In this document: piece after piece, positions 33,222-41,617 of the stretch
Numbering within the stretch: the stretch's first letter is position 1
Layout: each line of letters starts with the position of its first letter
From: Rikenellaceae bacterium
GTDB taxonomy: Bacteria; Bacteroidota; Bacteroidia; Bacteroidales; Rikenellaceae
Reading direction: 5' to 3'
DNA length: 64,000 bases
Assembly (NCBI GenBank): GCA_015059965.1
Contig: SUZM01000001.1
Location: 124,001-188,000, forward strand
Program-made: the position numbers and the translations under genes
Notes under the pieces: generated by a model
The model's database searches: none
Seen by the model: only the letters and a program-made list of their open reading frames with translations
Told to the model about the DNA's origin: nothing

Positions 33222-34715
33222 CTACTCCTTCTCCTCGATATAGATCTGGAACAGGAGCGGCGTATAGGACTGGATCTCGGTCGAGATCGTGGTGGTCGTC
33301 GTGGTTGTTACGTTCGAGTTGTCGTAGTAGAAGTTATCGTAGTAACCGTAGTTGTAGTAGTCGTAGTAGTTGCCATAATAGCCCCCATAGTAGGAGTTCC
33401 CGTAGTAGGAGTTCATGTAGTTGTAGTAGTTGATCATGTCGTAGTAACTCTGATCATAGCCCGAGGTGGTGGTATTGGTGATCGTCTCACCCTCCTGGCC
33501 CGTAGCGCCGTAGTTGTAGGTCGAGGTGCCGACCACGGCGGCCCACTGACCATAGCGCAGCTGCGGGATGCAGTAGTACCACGAGCTCACATAGTTCTTG
33601 CCGTTGCTCTCGGGGGTGATCGTGATCACCTCGCCGGCACTCTCCACCTTGCCATAGATCAGCTCCTTCACCTCGTCGATGTTCGTATCGAAGATGAAGC
33701 CGTCGAGGAAGCGGCCGATATACCAGATCTTGGCCGTGCCCGAGAGTTTCACCGAGTCGCCCTCCAAAGTTCCCTCGCCGAAACGCTCCACCAGGGCCTC
33801 GTTGATCCGCTCGTCCAAGGTTGCCAGGTCGTTGTAGGGGGCCACCGTCGAGCGGTAGGCATTGCGGTAGTTGAGCAGCTTCGAACGGTCGGCGGTCGGG
33901 CGCCAGGTGTGGTTGATGTAGAGCTGCGGGATGGTATCGTTGGCCGTGCGCCAGGCGTAGCCATCGTTATACTGCGGCTCCTCGGCACCGCGTGTCGTCG
34001 AGGCCGTACCCTCGCTCTTCTCCTCCACGGGCTTCAGTGTGCCGTTCTCGGCCGCAAAGGCATCAACCTCCTCGCCCTCATACTCCAGCGGGTTCTTGAT
34101 CAGATCGACCACCTTCATCTGAACGATCAGCGGGCGCGAGGCCGAGAGCGAATAGGCCTCCTGGCCCTCATAACCACCACTGCCGCTCAGGCCGCCCACA
34201 ATCGACGAAGGCATATAGAGCACCACCTCGGCACCCAGACCCAAGACAACCTCCGTGGGGAGGTCGCGCGCAGCGGCATAGTCGGCATCGAGCTCAAGGG
34301 TATTGCGCAGTGCGCGGTGCATGCCGTCCAGCAGATTGGCCGACTCCTCGCCGCAGTAGCGGTAGAAGGGGACGTAGTGGGTATACTTCGTGAAGCTGCC
34401 GATCTGGCGGGCCGTCAGCTCGTCGCGCGTGAGGCAGACATTGCCCTTCAGGTCGCGACCCGTGAAGGCCAACTTCACCCAATAGATCGTATCATTGACC
34501 GGCCGCGCGGGATCGCCCGCATCGAGAATATCGACATAGTAACCGCCCGAGGTCTGCTTGTTGTTCAGCAACTCGGGGTGGTACTTCTCCATCCACTTGC
34601 CGAGCGACTGCGCCTCCATGCCGTCGTAAAGGCGATCCTGGGGATCGGCACAAGCCACAAAGAGCATCACAAGGGCCGACCAGAGGGCGACCTTAATCGA
34701 AACCTTTATCTTCAT
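33222..34715 (-). CDS. FKBP-like lipoprotein with tyrosine-rich segment
   Basis: 497 residues from MKIKVSIKVALWSALVMLFVAC (Cys22). An alternative ATG at 34727 overlaps the upstream stop as TAATG. Strands such as DTIYWVKLAFTGRDLKGNV, VLGLGAEVVLYMPSS and a later repeat around AKIWYIGRFLDGFIFDTN recall two degenerate FKBP-type prolyl isomerase domains. Residues about 415-470 are dominated by Tyr, Asn and Gly, followed by a Thr run. The neighbour upstream is also FKBP-like, so the pair may work together in the envelope. Isomerase activity is not assured. Confidence 0.65.
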   Translation of the reverse strand: MKIKVSIKVALWSALVMLFVACADPQDRLYDGMEAQSLGKWMEKYHPELLNNKQTSGGYYVDILDAGDPARPVNDTIYWVKLAFTGRDLKGNVCLTRDELTARQIGSFTKYTHYVPFYRYCGEESANLLDGMHRALRNTLELDADYAAARDLPTEVVLGLGAEVVLYMPSSIVGGLSGSGGYEGQEAYSLSASRPLIVQMKVVDLIKNPLEYEGEEVDAFAAENGTLKPVEEKSEGTASTTRGAEEPQYNDGYAWRTANDTIPQLYINHTWRPTADRSKLLNYRNAYRSTVAPYNDLATLDERINEALVERFGEGTLEGDSVKLSGTAKIWYIGRFLDGFIFDTNIDEVKELIYGKVESAGEVITITPESNGKNYVSSWYYCIPQLRYGQWAAVVGTSTYNYGATGQEGETITNTTTSGYDQSYYDMINYYNYMNSYYGNSYYGGYYGNYYDYYNYGYYDNFYYDNSNVTTTTTTTISTEIQSYTPLLFQIYIEEKE

Positions 34716-34726
34716 TGCATTTTGCA

Positions 34727-35332
34727 TTATTGAACACTTTCTACCGTATAAAAGACGATCAGCCCGCTCTCGGGGGCCACCGTCAGGAGCCAATCACCGC
34801 CATAGGCCTCCGAGAAGGTCATATAGACCTCCACCTGATCGTGAAGGCGGCATCCGTCCAACGCAAGCTCCAGGCCGCTTATTGTATCGCCGGCCCCAAC
34901 CTCCACATAATAGGGCTCGAAACTCCAATATTCGAGGTTCAGGCCCGCCGTCTGAAGGCGCTCACGCAACTCCTCGTCATTCGTATAGAGGGGTAACGTA
35001 CTGTCGCTGACCTTGCTGCCGGTATAGGGGTAGATGCTCAGCGTGAGCCCCACCACACTACCCTGTCGCACCTGCGGCTGCTCATGGCGCCCCAGGTCGT
35101 AGTAGTTCTTGATCCAACGGAAAGCCCACTCGCCATGCACCGTATAAAAGGGCGTGTTCTCCTCGGCCGCAGGATCCATCGCCTCCTCGTAGGTCTTGAG
35201 CTTAAGCGTATTCTTCAGGAAGGTGGTCATCTTATCCTTCTGCGAGGTTATGCGCTCCTCCTCTTCATCGGTGCAAGAGGCAAAGCCCACCGCCGTCAGG
35301 CAGATCATTGCTATGTATAAAATCCTTTTCAT
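34727..35332 (-). CDS. FKBP-like lipoprotein
   Basis: 201 residues from MKRILYIAMICLTAVGFASC (Cys20), followed by DEEEE, an acidic stretch that favours surface export. The body (QGSVVGLTLSIYPYTGSKV, LELALDGCRLHDQVEVYMTF, WLLTVAPESGLIVFYTVESV) fits a degenerate FKBP fold of the kind found in Bacteroidota lipoproteins. It overlaps or abuts the next gene by TAATG and has its own promoter at 35348. Substrate unknown. Confidence 0.65.
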   Translation of the reverse strand: MKRILYIAMICLTAVGFASCTDEEEERITSQKDKMTTFLKNTLKLKTYEEAMDPAAEENTPFYTVHGEWAFRWIKNYYDLGRHEQPQVRQGSVVGLTLSIYPYTGSKVSDSTLPLYTNDEELRERLQTAGLNLEYWSFEPYYVEVGAGDTISGLELALDGCRLHDQVEVYMTFSEAYGGDWLLTVAPESGLIVFYTVESVQ

Positions 35333-35347
35333 AACCATACAAACATG

Positions 35348-35355
35348 CAAATGTA
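35348..35355 (-). promoter_or_regulatory. -7 box TACATTTG
   Basis: Minus-strand TACATTTG, 16 bases above the ATG at 35332. The short spacing rules out the in-frame ATG at 35350 as the start. Confidence 0.65.
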
Positions 35356-35428
35356 GTAAAAATTATGGAATATCAACGAAAAAAGGCGGCTTTTCCGGCC
35401 ACCTTCTCCCCTTTTTCGTCCCAACGGA

Positions 35429-35833
35429 CTACTTTTCGCCCCCCTTCGAGGCGATCACCCCATCAATATAGGCGCGAATCTTCGGCGCCGGGTCCTCCCA
35501 CCCCTCGGGCTTGATCACCTTGCCATCCTTGGGGTTATAGTGAGGCTTGCCATCGGGCCAGAGCTTGGCCATGTTGGCCTGCTGCACGATCTCAAACAAC
35601 TCATCGGCCTCGAGACCCATCTCCACCAGCGTACCCAACGCAAAGTAGATCAGGTCGATCATCGCATCGGCCTGCTCATAGATATCCTCGGCAACCAAAA
35701 ATTCGGCAACCTCTTCGTTCATCCATTTCGCACGACTCAAAGCTCGCTTCTTGGCCACCATGCCGGGCTTGGCGGCTACCGGATGGCCGAACTTCTCATG
35801 AAACTCGCGCACATCGTTCCACTCTTTCTTCAT
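35429..35833 (-). CDS. MazG-like nucleotide pyrophosphohydrolase
   Basis: 134 residues from MKKEWNDVREFHEKF. The helical metal site is visible as NEEVAEFLVAEDIYEQADAM, the E-E-x-x-E ... E-x-x-D pattern of all-alpha NTP pyrophosphatases. The C-terminal part (GKPHYNPKDGKVIKPEGWEDP) matches the Cof-like/MazG-like small phosphohydrolases. It probably cleaves an NTP or related nucleotide to the monophosphate. It is 23 bases below panB on the same strand. Confidence 0.8.
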   Translation of the reverse strand: MKKEWNDVREFHEKFGHPVAAKPGMVAKKRALSRAKWMNEEVAEFLVAEDIYEQADAMIDLIYFALGTLVEMGLEADELFEIVQQANMAKLWPDGKPHYNPKDGKVIKPEGWEDPAPKIRAYIDGVIASKGGEK

Positions 35834-35856
35834 CTGCTTCTGCTCTTTAGAAGGGG

Positions 35857-36672
35857 TTAGTACTGCTCCTTTTCGTTGGGAAAGTCGCACTCCTTGACAT
35901 CGCGCACATAGTCGCTCACAGCATCGGTCATCACGCTGTGCAGGTCGGCATAGCGGCGCAGGAAACGGGGCGAAAAGCCCTTATTGATGCCCAGCATATC
36001 GTGGGCAACGAGCACCTGACCATCCGTGGCTCCGCCGGCACCGATGCCGATGGTGGGCATCGAGACCTCACGGGTAACGCGCTCGGCCAGCACCGCAGGG
36101 ATCTTCTCCAGCACACAGGCGAAGCAACCCGCACGATCAAGCAACTGTGCATCGCGCACCAGCTTTTCGGCCTCAGCCTCCTCACGGGCACGCACCGTAT
36201 AGGTGCCAAACTTATGGATCGACTGGGGCGTGAGGCCCAGGTGGCCCATAACGGGGATTCCGCAGGCCAGGATGCGCTGCACCGATTCGAGGACCTCCTC
36301 ACCACCTTCGAGCTTCACGGCATCGGCCTCGGTCTCCTTCATGATGCGGATGGCCGAATCGACAGCCACCTTCGAATTACCCTGATAGGTACCGAAGGGC
36401 AGATCGACGACCACAAGGGCGCGATTTACGGCGCGCACCACCGACTTGGCGTGGTAGATCATCATATCGAGGGTGATCGGCAGGGTGGTTTCATAGCCGT
36501 GCATCACATTGGCGGCCGAGTCGCCCACCAGGATCACATCAACACCGGCGGCATCGACGATCTTGGCCATCGAATAGTCGTAGGAGGTGAGCATGGCGAT
36601 CTTCTCGCCGCGCTGTTTCATCTCGGTCAGGCGGTAGGTGGTTACCGCACGAAGCGTAGATTCTACGGACAT
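35857..36672 (-). CDS. panB: Ketopantoate hydroxymethyltransferase
   Basis: 271 residues, a TIM-barrel enzyme. The metal and substrate motif [14 protein letters not shown], the PFGTYQ segment, and the glutamate-bearing VKLEGGEE are all present. It transfers a hydroxymethyl group from methylene-THF to 2-oxoisovalerate, the first step of pantothenate and CoA synthesis. panC and panD are not in the window. A -7 box lies at 36747. Confidence 0.95.
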   Translation of the reverse strand: MSVESTLRAVTTYRLTEMKQRGEKIAMLTSYDYSMAKIVDAAGVDVILVGDSAANVMHGYETTLPITLDMMIYHAKSVVRAVNRALVVVDLPFGTYQGNSKVAVDSAIRIMKETEADAVKLEGGEEVLESVQRILACGIPVMGHLGLTPQSIHKFGTYTVRAREEAEAEKLVRDAQLLDRAGCFACVLEKIPAVLAERVTREVSMPTIGIGAGGATDGQVLVAHDMLGINKGFSPRFLRRYADLHSVMTDAVSDYVRDVKECDFPNEKEQY

Positions 36673-36746
36673 ATTTTTCTCTTTTTTAGTTGATTTATTG
36701 CGGTTGGTTCCCAGTTTCGATCGCCACTTAAGGCGGAAACATCATT

Positions 36747-36754
36747 CAAAGATA
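36747..36754 (-). promoter_or_regulatory. -7 box TATCTTTG of panB
   Basis: Minus-strand TATCTTTG, 75 bases above the panB ATG and directly at the 3' end of the RNA methylase gene. Confidence 0.55.
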
Positions 36755-36757
36755 AGG

Positions 36758-37288
36758 CTATTTTTTGAGTTGCGCAAAAAAATGCCACAAAACTACGCCG
36801 CCCGAAACCGAAACATTGAGCGAATGTTTCGTGCCGAGCTGCGGGATCTCAATGGCGCCATCACACCCATCGACCGCCTCCTGGCTCACGCCGAAGAGTT
36901 CATTTCCAAAGACAAGGGCATATTTCACCCCCTGCTCGGGACGAAAATCATCGAGCATAGCGGCCCCCTCAACCTGCTCGACGGCCAGGATTCGGTAGCC
37001 GGCGGCTCGCAACTCGTCGAGACACTCGGTGGTCTTGTGATGGTAGCTCCACTTCACGGTCAGCTCGGCACCGAGGGCCGTTTTGTGGATGTCGCGGTTG
37101 GGCGGTGTGGCCGTAATGCCGCAAAGGGCGATCTGCTCCACGGCAAAGGCATCTGCCGTGCGAAAGAAGGCGCCCACGTTTTGCAGCGAGCGCACATTGT
37201 CCAATACTACCAGCACGGGGAGTTTCTCCATTTTAGAAAACTCCTCGGCCGAGGGACGGTGCAGCTCTTCGTTGCTGATTTTTCTCAT
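36758..37288 (-). CDS. SpoU/TrmH-family RNA 2'-O-methyltransferase
   Basis: 176 residues, a single SPOUT domain. The three family motifs are visible: LDNVRSLQNVGAFFRTADAF (about 33-52), ALVFGNELFGVS (about 125-136) and IEIPQLGTKHSLNVSVSGGV (about 147-166), which form the knotted SAM site. It methylates a ribose in tRNA or rRNA; the exact target cannot be read from sequence. It has its own promoter at 37308. Confidence 0.9.
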   Translation of the reverse strand: MRKISNEELHRPSAEEFSKMEKLPVLVVLDNVRSLQNVGAFFRTADAFAVEQIALCGITATPPNRDIHKTALGAELTVKWSYHHKTTECLDELRAAGYRILAVEQVEGAAMLDDFRPEQGVKYALVFGNELFGVSQEAVDGCDGAIEIPQLGTKHSLNVSVSGGVVLWHFFAQLKK

Positions 37289-37307
37289 CTTCGATCCAAT
37301 TTGCGGG

Positions 37308-37315
37308 CAAAGATA
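37308..37315 (-). promoter_or_regulatory. -7 box TATCTTTG
   Basis: Minus-strand TATCTTTG, 20 bases above the methylase ATG. Confidence 0.65.
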
Positions 37316-37358
37316 GCCAAAAGTCGCATATCAAGTGTGAAAAACCATTTTTTTTCGC

Positions 37359-37366
37359 TACATTTG
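37359..37366 (+). promoter_or_regulatory. -7 box TACATTTG
   Basis: TACATTTG lies 44 bases above the ATG at 37410. Confidence 0.6.
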
Positions 37367-37409
37367 AGCGTTTTTAGACCTTATGTCACCTATACAACAG
37401 AGAAAAACA

Positions 37410-38450
37410 ATGAAAAAAATCTTTTTACCACTGCTTGCCCTGCTCTGGGCGCTGAGTCTCGAGGCTCAGGAACTGGTCGTAGGGGCACAATTTGAGACGC
37501 GATTCGACAACCGCGAATATTCGGGCAACGACTTCGGCGAGTCGATGACCCTCTTCGGCATGGGCTTCTCGCCCGAGGTCGGCATCCAATGGGCCGAACA
37601 CAACCGCCTGATGGTGGGGGCCAACCTGATGCACGAATTTGGCGACGAGAAGTCGCTCTCGGATGCTGCCCTGATGGTCTACTACCAATTCAAGAGCCCC
37701 TCGGTGCAGGTCAATGCCGGTATCTTTCCCCGATCGAAGATGATCGGAGAGTACTCCGAGGCGATCTTCGACGACAAGACCACCTTCTACCACGACCCTT
37801 TGCAGGGCATCCTCTTCAACTACTGCTCGACAAGTAGCCAATCCTATGCCGAGTTTCTGATCGACTGGGAGGGGCTGCGCACCGAGACCCAGCGCGAGAA
37901 GTTCCGCATCCTCATGGATGGCCGTTGGGATGACGGCCGCTTCTGGGCCGGCGGATCGCTCATGATGCTCCACTACGCCAAGACCCTGAACGAGGCGGCA
38001 GACGAGGGGGTGGTCGATAACCTGCTGGTCAATCCCTATGTGGGCGTCCGCTTCGGGGGCAACTACCGCGTATCGCTGCGCTTGGGCTACCTCCAGGCCT
38101 TACAGCGCGACCGCCGCACCGAAGCAGGCTGGCTCACCCCCAAAGGAGGCGAATTTTACGCCTCGATCAGCCGCTGGGGCCTTACGCTCGACAACAGACT
38201 CTATGTGGGCGAAAATCTGCAACCCCTCTTTTCGATCTATGGGGCCGACCTCTTCGAGGCCTCGACCTTCTATGGGGTTACGGGCAATATCTACAACCGC
38301 ACCTCGATCGGCTACTCACGCGCCTTCTTCAAGGATACGCTGCAGGTGGATGCTTCGTTGGTGGCTCACTACGACGGCGTGGGAGTGGGCCTTCAGCAGG
38401 TGCTCAAAATCGGGGTAAGCCTCGAAAAACTCTTCTCGAAGAAGAAATAA
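37410..38450 (+). CDS. Putative outer membrane beta-barrel protein
   Basis: 346 residues from MKKIFLPLLALLWALSLEAQ; an ATG at 37383 would spoil the signal peptide. The mature protein is a run of alternating amphipathic strands with aromatic ends (NRLMVGANLMHEF, ALMVYYQFKSPSVQVNAGIF, YRVSLRLGYLQAL, GLTLDNRLYVGENL), as in porin-like barrels, and ends LEKLFSKKK. No conserved family was recognised. It lies between divergent promoters and just ahead of glnS, with 83 bases between them. Confidence 0.7.
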   Translation: MKKIFLPLLALLWALSLEAQELVVGAQFETRFDNREYSGNDFGESMTLFGMGFSPEVGIQWAEHNRLMVGANLMHEFGDEKSLSDAALMVYYQFKSPSVQVNAGIFPRSKMIGEYSEAIFDDKTTFYHDPLQGILFNYCSTSSQSYAEFLIDWEGLRTETQREKFRILMDGRWDDGRFWAGGSLMMLHYAKTLNEAADEGVVDNLLVNPYVGVRFGGNYRVSLRLGYLQALQRDRRTEAGWLTPKGGEFYASISRWGLTLDNRLYVGENLQPLFSIYGADLFEASTFYGVTGNIYNRTSIGYSRAFFKDTLQVDASLVAHYDGVGVGLQQVLKIGVSLEKLFSKKK

Positions 38451-38484
38451 CCCCAAAAGAGGGGGCGAAAAGGAGGATTTTTAC

Positions 38485-38492
38485 TATCTTTG
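38485..38492 (+). promoter_or_regulatory. -7 box TATCTTTG of glnS
   Basis: TATCTTTG lies 41 bases above the glnS ATG. Confidence 0.65.
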
Positions 38493-38533
38493 CGACTTGA
38501 AACATTTTTTCGCACAATATTTAGGTTAATAAT

Positions 38534-40219
38534 ATGGCAATCGCAAACAACGAAGCTCCGGCCAAAGAGCGGTCGGCAAACTTTCTCGAAGAGATCATCC
38601 AGGAGTCCATCGCCAAGGGCGAAACGCGCGTACAGACCCGTTTCCCGCCCGAGCCGAACGGCTATCTGCATATCGGCCACGCCAAGAGTATCTGCATCAA
38701 CTTCGGCCTGGCCAAGAAGTATGGCGGCAAGTGCAACCTGCGCTTCGACGATACCAACCCCACCAAAGAGGATGTCGAGTATGTAGATTCGATCAAGCGC
38801 GATATCCAATGGCTTGGATTCGAATGGGCTCTGGAGCGCTACGCTTCGGACTACTTCGACCAACTCTACGATTGGGCCGTTGAACTCATTAAGAAGGGCC
38901 TGGCCTATGTCGACGACCAGACGCAGGAGGAGATTCGCCTCACGCGCGGCACGGTCTCGGAGCCCGGAAAGCCCTCGCCCTGGCGCGACCGCTCGGTAGA
39001 GGAGAACCTCGACCTCTTCACCCGCATGCGCAACGGAGAGTTCGCCGATGGCGAGAAGGTGTTGCGTGCCAAGATCGACATGGGTCACCCCAACATGCTC
39101 TTCCGTGACCCGATCATGTATCGTATTCTCCACACCGAACACCACCGCACGGGCAACAAGTGGTGCATCTACCCGATGTACGATTACGCCCACGGCCAGA
39201 GCGACTCGATCGAGCAGATCACCCACTCGATCTGCACCCTCGAATTCGATGTGCACCGTCCGTTGTATGATTGGTTTATCGATGCGTTGGAGATCTACCC
39301 CTCGCACCAGTATGAGTTCGCCCGTCTGAACCTCACCTATACAATGATGTCGAAGCGCAACCTGCTCAAGCTCGTTAAGGAGGGCGCCGTGATGGGCTGG
39401 GACGACCCCCGCATGCCGACCATCTGTGCCCTGCGCCGTAAGGGCTATACCCCCGCCTCGGTGCGTGCCTTTGCCGAGATGGTGGGCGTGGCCAAGCGCG
39501 ACAACGTCATCGACCTGGGTAAGATGGAGTACTGCGTAAGAGAGGATCTGAACAAGGTGGCCGAGCGCCGTATGGCTGTGCTGAACCCCCTGAAGGTGGT
39601 GATCACCAACTGGGAAGAGGGCAAGGTCGAGATGCGCAAGGCGGTCAATAACCCCGAGGACGAGGCTGCCGGCATGCGCGAGGTACCCTTCGGCCGCGAG
39701 ATCTACATCGATCGCGACGACTTCATGGAGAACCCTCCCAAGAAATATTTCCGCCTCAGCCCGGGCCAGGAGGTGCGCCTGCGCTACTCCTACCTCATCA
39801 AGTGCGAGGAGGTCGTAAAGGATGCCGAGGGTAATATCACGGAGCTGCGCTGCACCTACGACCCGATGTCGGGTGAGGGCTCGTCGAGCGACGGTCGCCG
39901 TGTGAAGGGTGTGATCCACTGGGTATCGGCCGCCCACGCCCTGGAGGCCGAGGTACGCCTCTTCAACCCCCTGTTCGTGACCGAGGATCCCTTCGACACG
40001 AGCAATGGTCAAACCTCGTGGGAGGATAACCTCAACCCCGAGTCGATGGTCAAGGTCAAAGCCTTCCTCGAGCCCGCCTTGAAGGATGCCCCCGTGGGTA
40101 AGGCCTACCAATTCGAGCGCGTAGGTTACTTCTGCGCCGATACCGACTCGACGCCTGAGAATCCGGTCTTCAACCGCACGGTGACCCTCAAGGATTCGTG
40201 GGCCAAGATCAATAAGTAG
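38534..40219 (+). CDS. glnS: Glutaminyl-tRNA synthetase
   Basis: 561 residues. Class I signatures HIGH at 46-49 ([15 protein letters not shown]) and MSKR near 272, then the two beta-barrel anticodon-binding domains. It charges tRNA-Gln directly, so the indirect GatCAB route is not needed for Gln. The separate gltX at 47500 covers glutamate. It is transcribed alone and followed by a strong hairpin. Confidence 0.96.
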   Translation: MAIANNEAPAKERSANFLEEIIQESIAKGETRVQTRFPPEPNGYLHIGHAKSICINFGLAKKYGGKCNLRFDDTNPTKEDVEYVDSIKRDIQWLGFEWALERYASDYFDQLYDWAVELIKKGLAYVDDQTQEEIRLTRGTVSEPGKPSPWRDRSVEENLDLFTRMRNGEFADGEKVLRAKIDMGHPNMLFRDPIMYRILHTEHHRTGNKWCIYPMYDYAHGQSDSIEQITHSICTLEFDVHRPLYDWFIDALEIYPSHQYEFARLNLTYTMMSKRNLLKLVKEGAVMGWDDPRMPTICALRRKGYTPASVRAFAEMVGVAKRDNVIDLGKMEYCVREDLNKVAERRMAVLNPLKVVITNWEEGKVEMRKAVNNPEDEAAGMREVPFGREIYIDRDDFMENPPKKYFRLSPGQEVRLRYSYLIKCEEVVKDAEGNITELRCTYDPMSGEGSSSDGRRVKGVIHWVSAAHALEAEVRLFNPLFVTEDPFDTSNGQTSWEDNLNPESMVKVKAFLEPALKDAPVGKAYQFERVGYFCADTDSTPENPVFNRTVTLKDSWAKINK

Positions 40220-40310
40220 TCCTGCCAACTACACAACAACGGCAGAGAACAATTTTGAACGTAACACACCGATAACAACCATCTTTCAACGAGTTGTTGC
40301 CGACAAACGG

Positions 40311-40355
40311 AAGTGGCGTATGAAGGAACTGCACGGTTCACTCCATACGCCACTT
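40311..40355 (+). terminator. Terminator of glnS
   Basis: AAGTGGCGTATG pairs with CATACGCCACTT (12 bp, perfect), with an inner GAAC/GTTC stem. A short T-rich tract follows. It lies 91 bases after the stop. Confidence 0.75.
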
Positions 40356-40493
40356 TCTTAATATCTCCATTCTAATCTTCCAACTACTACCTGTGCAACA
40401 ATTTCGTGTTTTCTCTACAAGAGCTGGCTCGCAGCGTTTTGATTTTAGGAGAGAAAACTTTGCACCCTCCCGTTTGTCGTCAAGGAGAGGCTT

Positions 40494-40538
40494 AAAAACA
40501 ACGAAGGGCTGTACAGGTACAGCCCTTCGTTGTTTTTT
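40494..40538 (-). terminator. Bidirectional terminator of korB
   Basis: AAAACAACGAAGGGCTGTAC and its reverse complement meet around a two-base centre, flanked by A and T runs. The sequence between it and the korB stop (GCGGCAGCAAATGGCCACTT) resembles that between the guaA terminator and stop. Confidence 0.88.
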
Positions 40539-40577
40539 AAGGTTAGCGGCAGCAAATGGCCACTTATCACGACAAAA

Positions 40578-41609
40578 CTACTCGACGGTCCACGTCTCCC
40601 CCGAGTGCAACAAATCCTCCATGCAGTGGATCTTGCTCTTGGCCTTGACCTCCTCAACCTGACGGGCAACCTCCTCGTCGTAGCTGGGCTGACCCTCTAC
40701 CGAGCGGATAACACCCACAGCAACAGGATAGTCGGGGTACTTCATGGCTGCGAGCTGCACATGCATCGTGGTATCTTCGGTGTGGGCATCGTGTACCAGC
40801 ACATCGTCGAGCGTGTAGCCATCCTCACCGATCGTAACAACCTTGAGCTTCATATCCTCGAATACGAGGCCCTTTTCGTTGTTCTCACCGAAGAGCATCT
40901 TCTCGCCATGGCGCAGGGTGATGGTGTGCTTCTGACGCGTAGCCTTGTCACCAGCAAAGGCAGCATGGGTCTTGTCGTTGAAGATCACGCAGTTCTGCAA
41001 CACCTCAACCACCGACATACCCTTATGCTGAGCAGCAGCGATCAGGCAGTCCTGGGTCGTCTGGAGCTCCATGTCGATCGAACGGGCAAAGAAGGTACCC
41101 TTGGCACCGATCACCAGCTCACCCGGCGTGAAGGGCTTCTCAACCGTACCATAAGGCGAGGTCTTGGTTACCTTACCGAGCTTCGTGGTGGGCGAATACT
41201 GGCCCTTCGTCAAACCGTAAATCTCGTTGTTGAAGAGAATCATGTTGAGGTTTACGTTGCGACGGATAGCGTGGATGAAGTGGTTACCACCGATGGCAAG
41301 CGAGTCACCGTCACCCGAGGCCACCCAGACACTGAGGTTGGGGTTGGCGGTCTTGACACCCGTAGCCACGGCGTTGGCACGACCGTGAACCGAGTGGAAA
41401 CCAAAAGTCTTCATGTAGTAGATGAAACGCGACGAGCAACCGATACCCGATACGAAGGTAAAGAGATGGTGGGGCGTATCGGTCAGATCGGCCACCTTGG
41501 GCAGTGCGCGCTGTACGGCGTTCAAAATGGCGTGGTCACCACAACCCGGGCACCAACGTACCTCCTGATCGCTCTTGAAATCTGCCTGCGTATAATTAAA
41601 CTGTGCCAT
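40578..41609 (-). CDS. korB: 2-oxoacid:ferredoxin oxidoreductase, beta subunit
   Basis: 343 residues. The thiamine diphosphate fold is clear: WCPGCGDHAILN near 20-31, GIGCSSRF, and the metal motif ASGDGDSLAIGGNHF near 117-131 with NNEIYGLTKGQ. With the alpha subunit it interconverts 2-oxoglutarate (or a related 2-oxoacid) and the acyl-CoA using ferredoxin, a reductive or oxidative TCA step in Bacteroidales. The 2-oxoglutarate assignment rests on subunit layout. It starts 8 bases below korA. Confidence 0.88.
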   Translation of the reverse strand: MAQFNYTQADFKSDQEVRWCPGCGDHAILNAVQRALPKVADLTDTPHHLFTFVSGIGCSSRFIYYMKTFGFHSVHGRANAVATGVKTANPNLSVWVASGDGDSLAIGGNHFIHAIRRNVNLNMILFNNEIYGLTKGQYSPTTKLGKVTKTSPYGTVEKPFTPGELVIGAKGTFFARSIDMELQTTQDCLIAAAQHKGMSVVEVLQNCVIFNDKTHAAFAGDKATRQKHTITLRHGEKMLFGENNEKGLVFEDMKLKVVTIGEDGYTLDDVLVHDAHTEDTTMHVQLAAMKYPDYPVAVGVIRSVEGQPSYDEEVARQVEEVKAKSKIHCMEDLLHSGETWTVE

Positions 41610-41617
41610 AATCTTCT

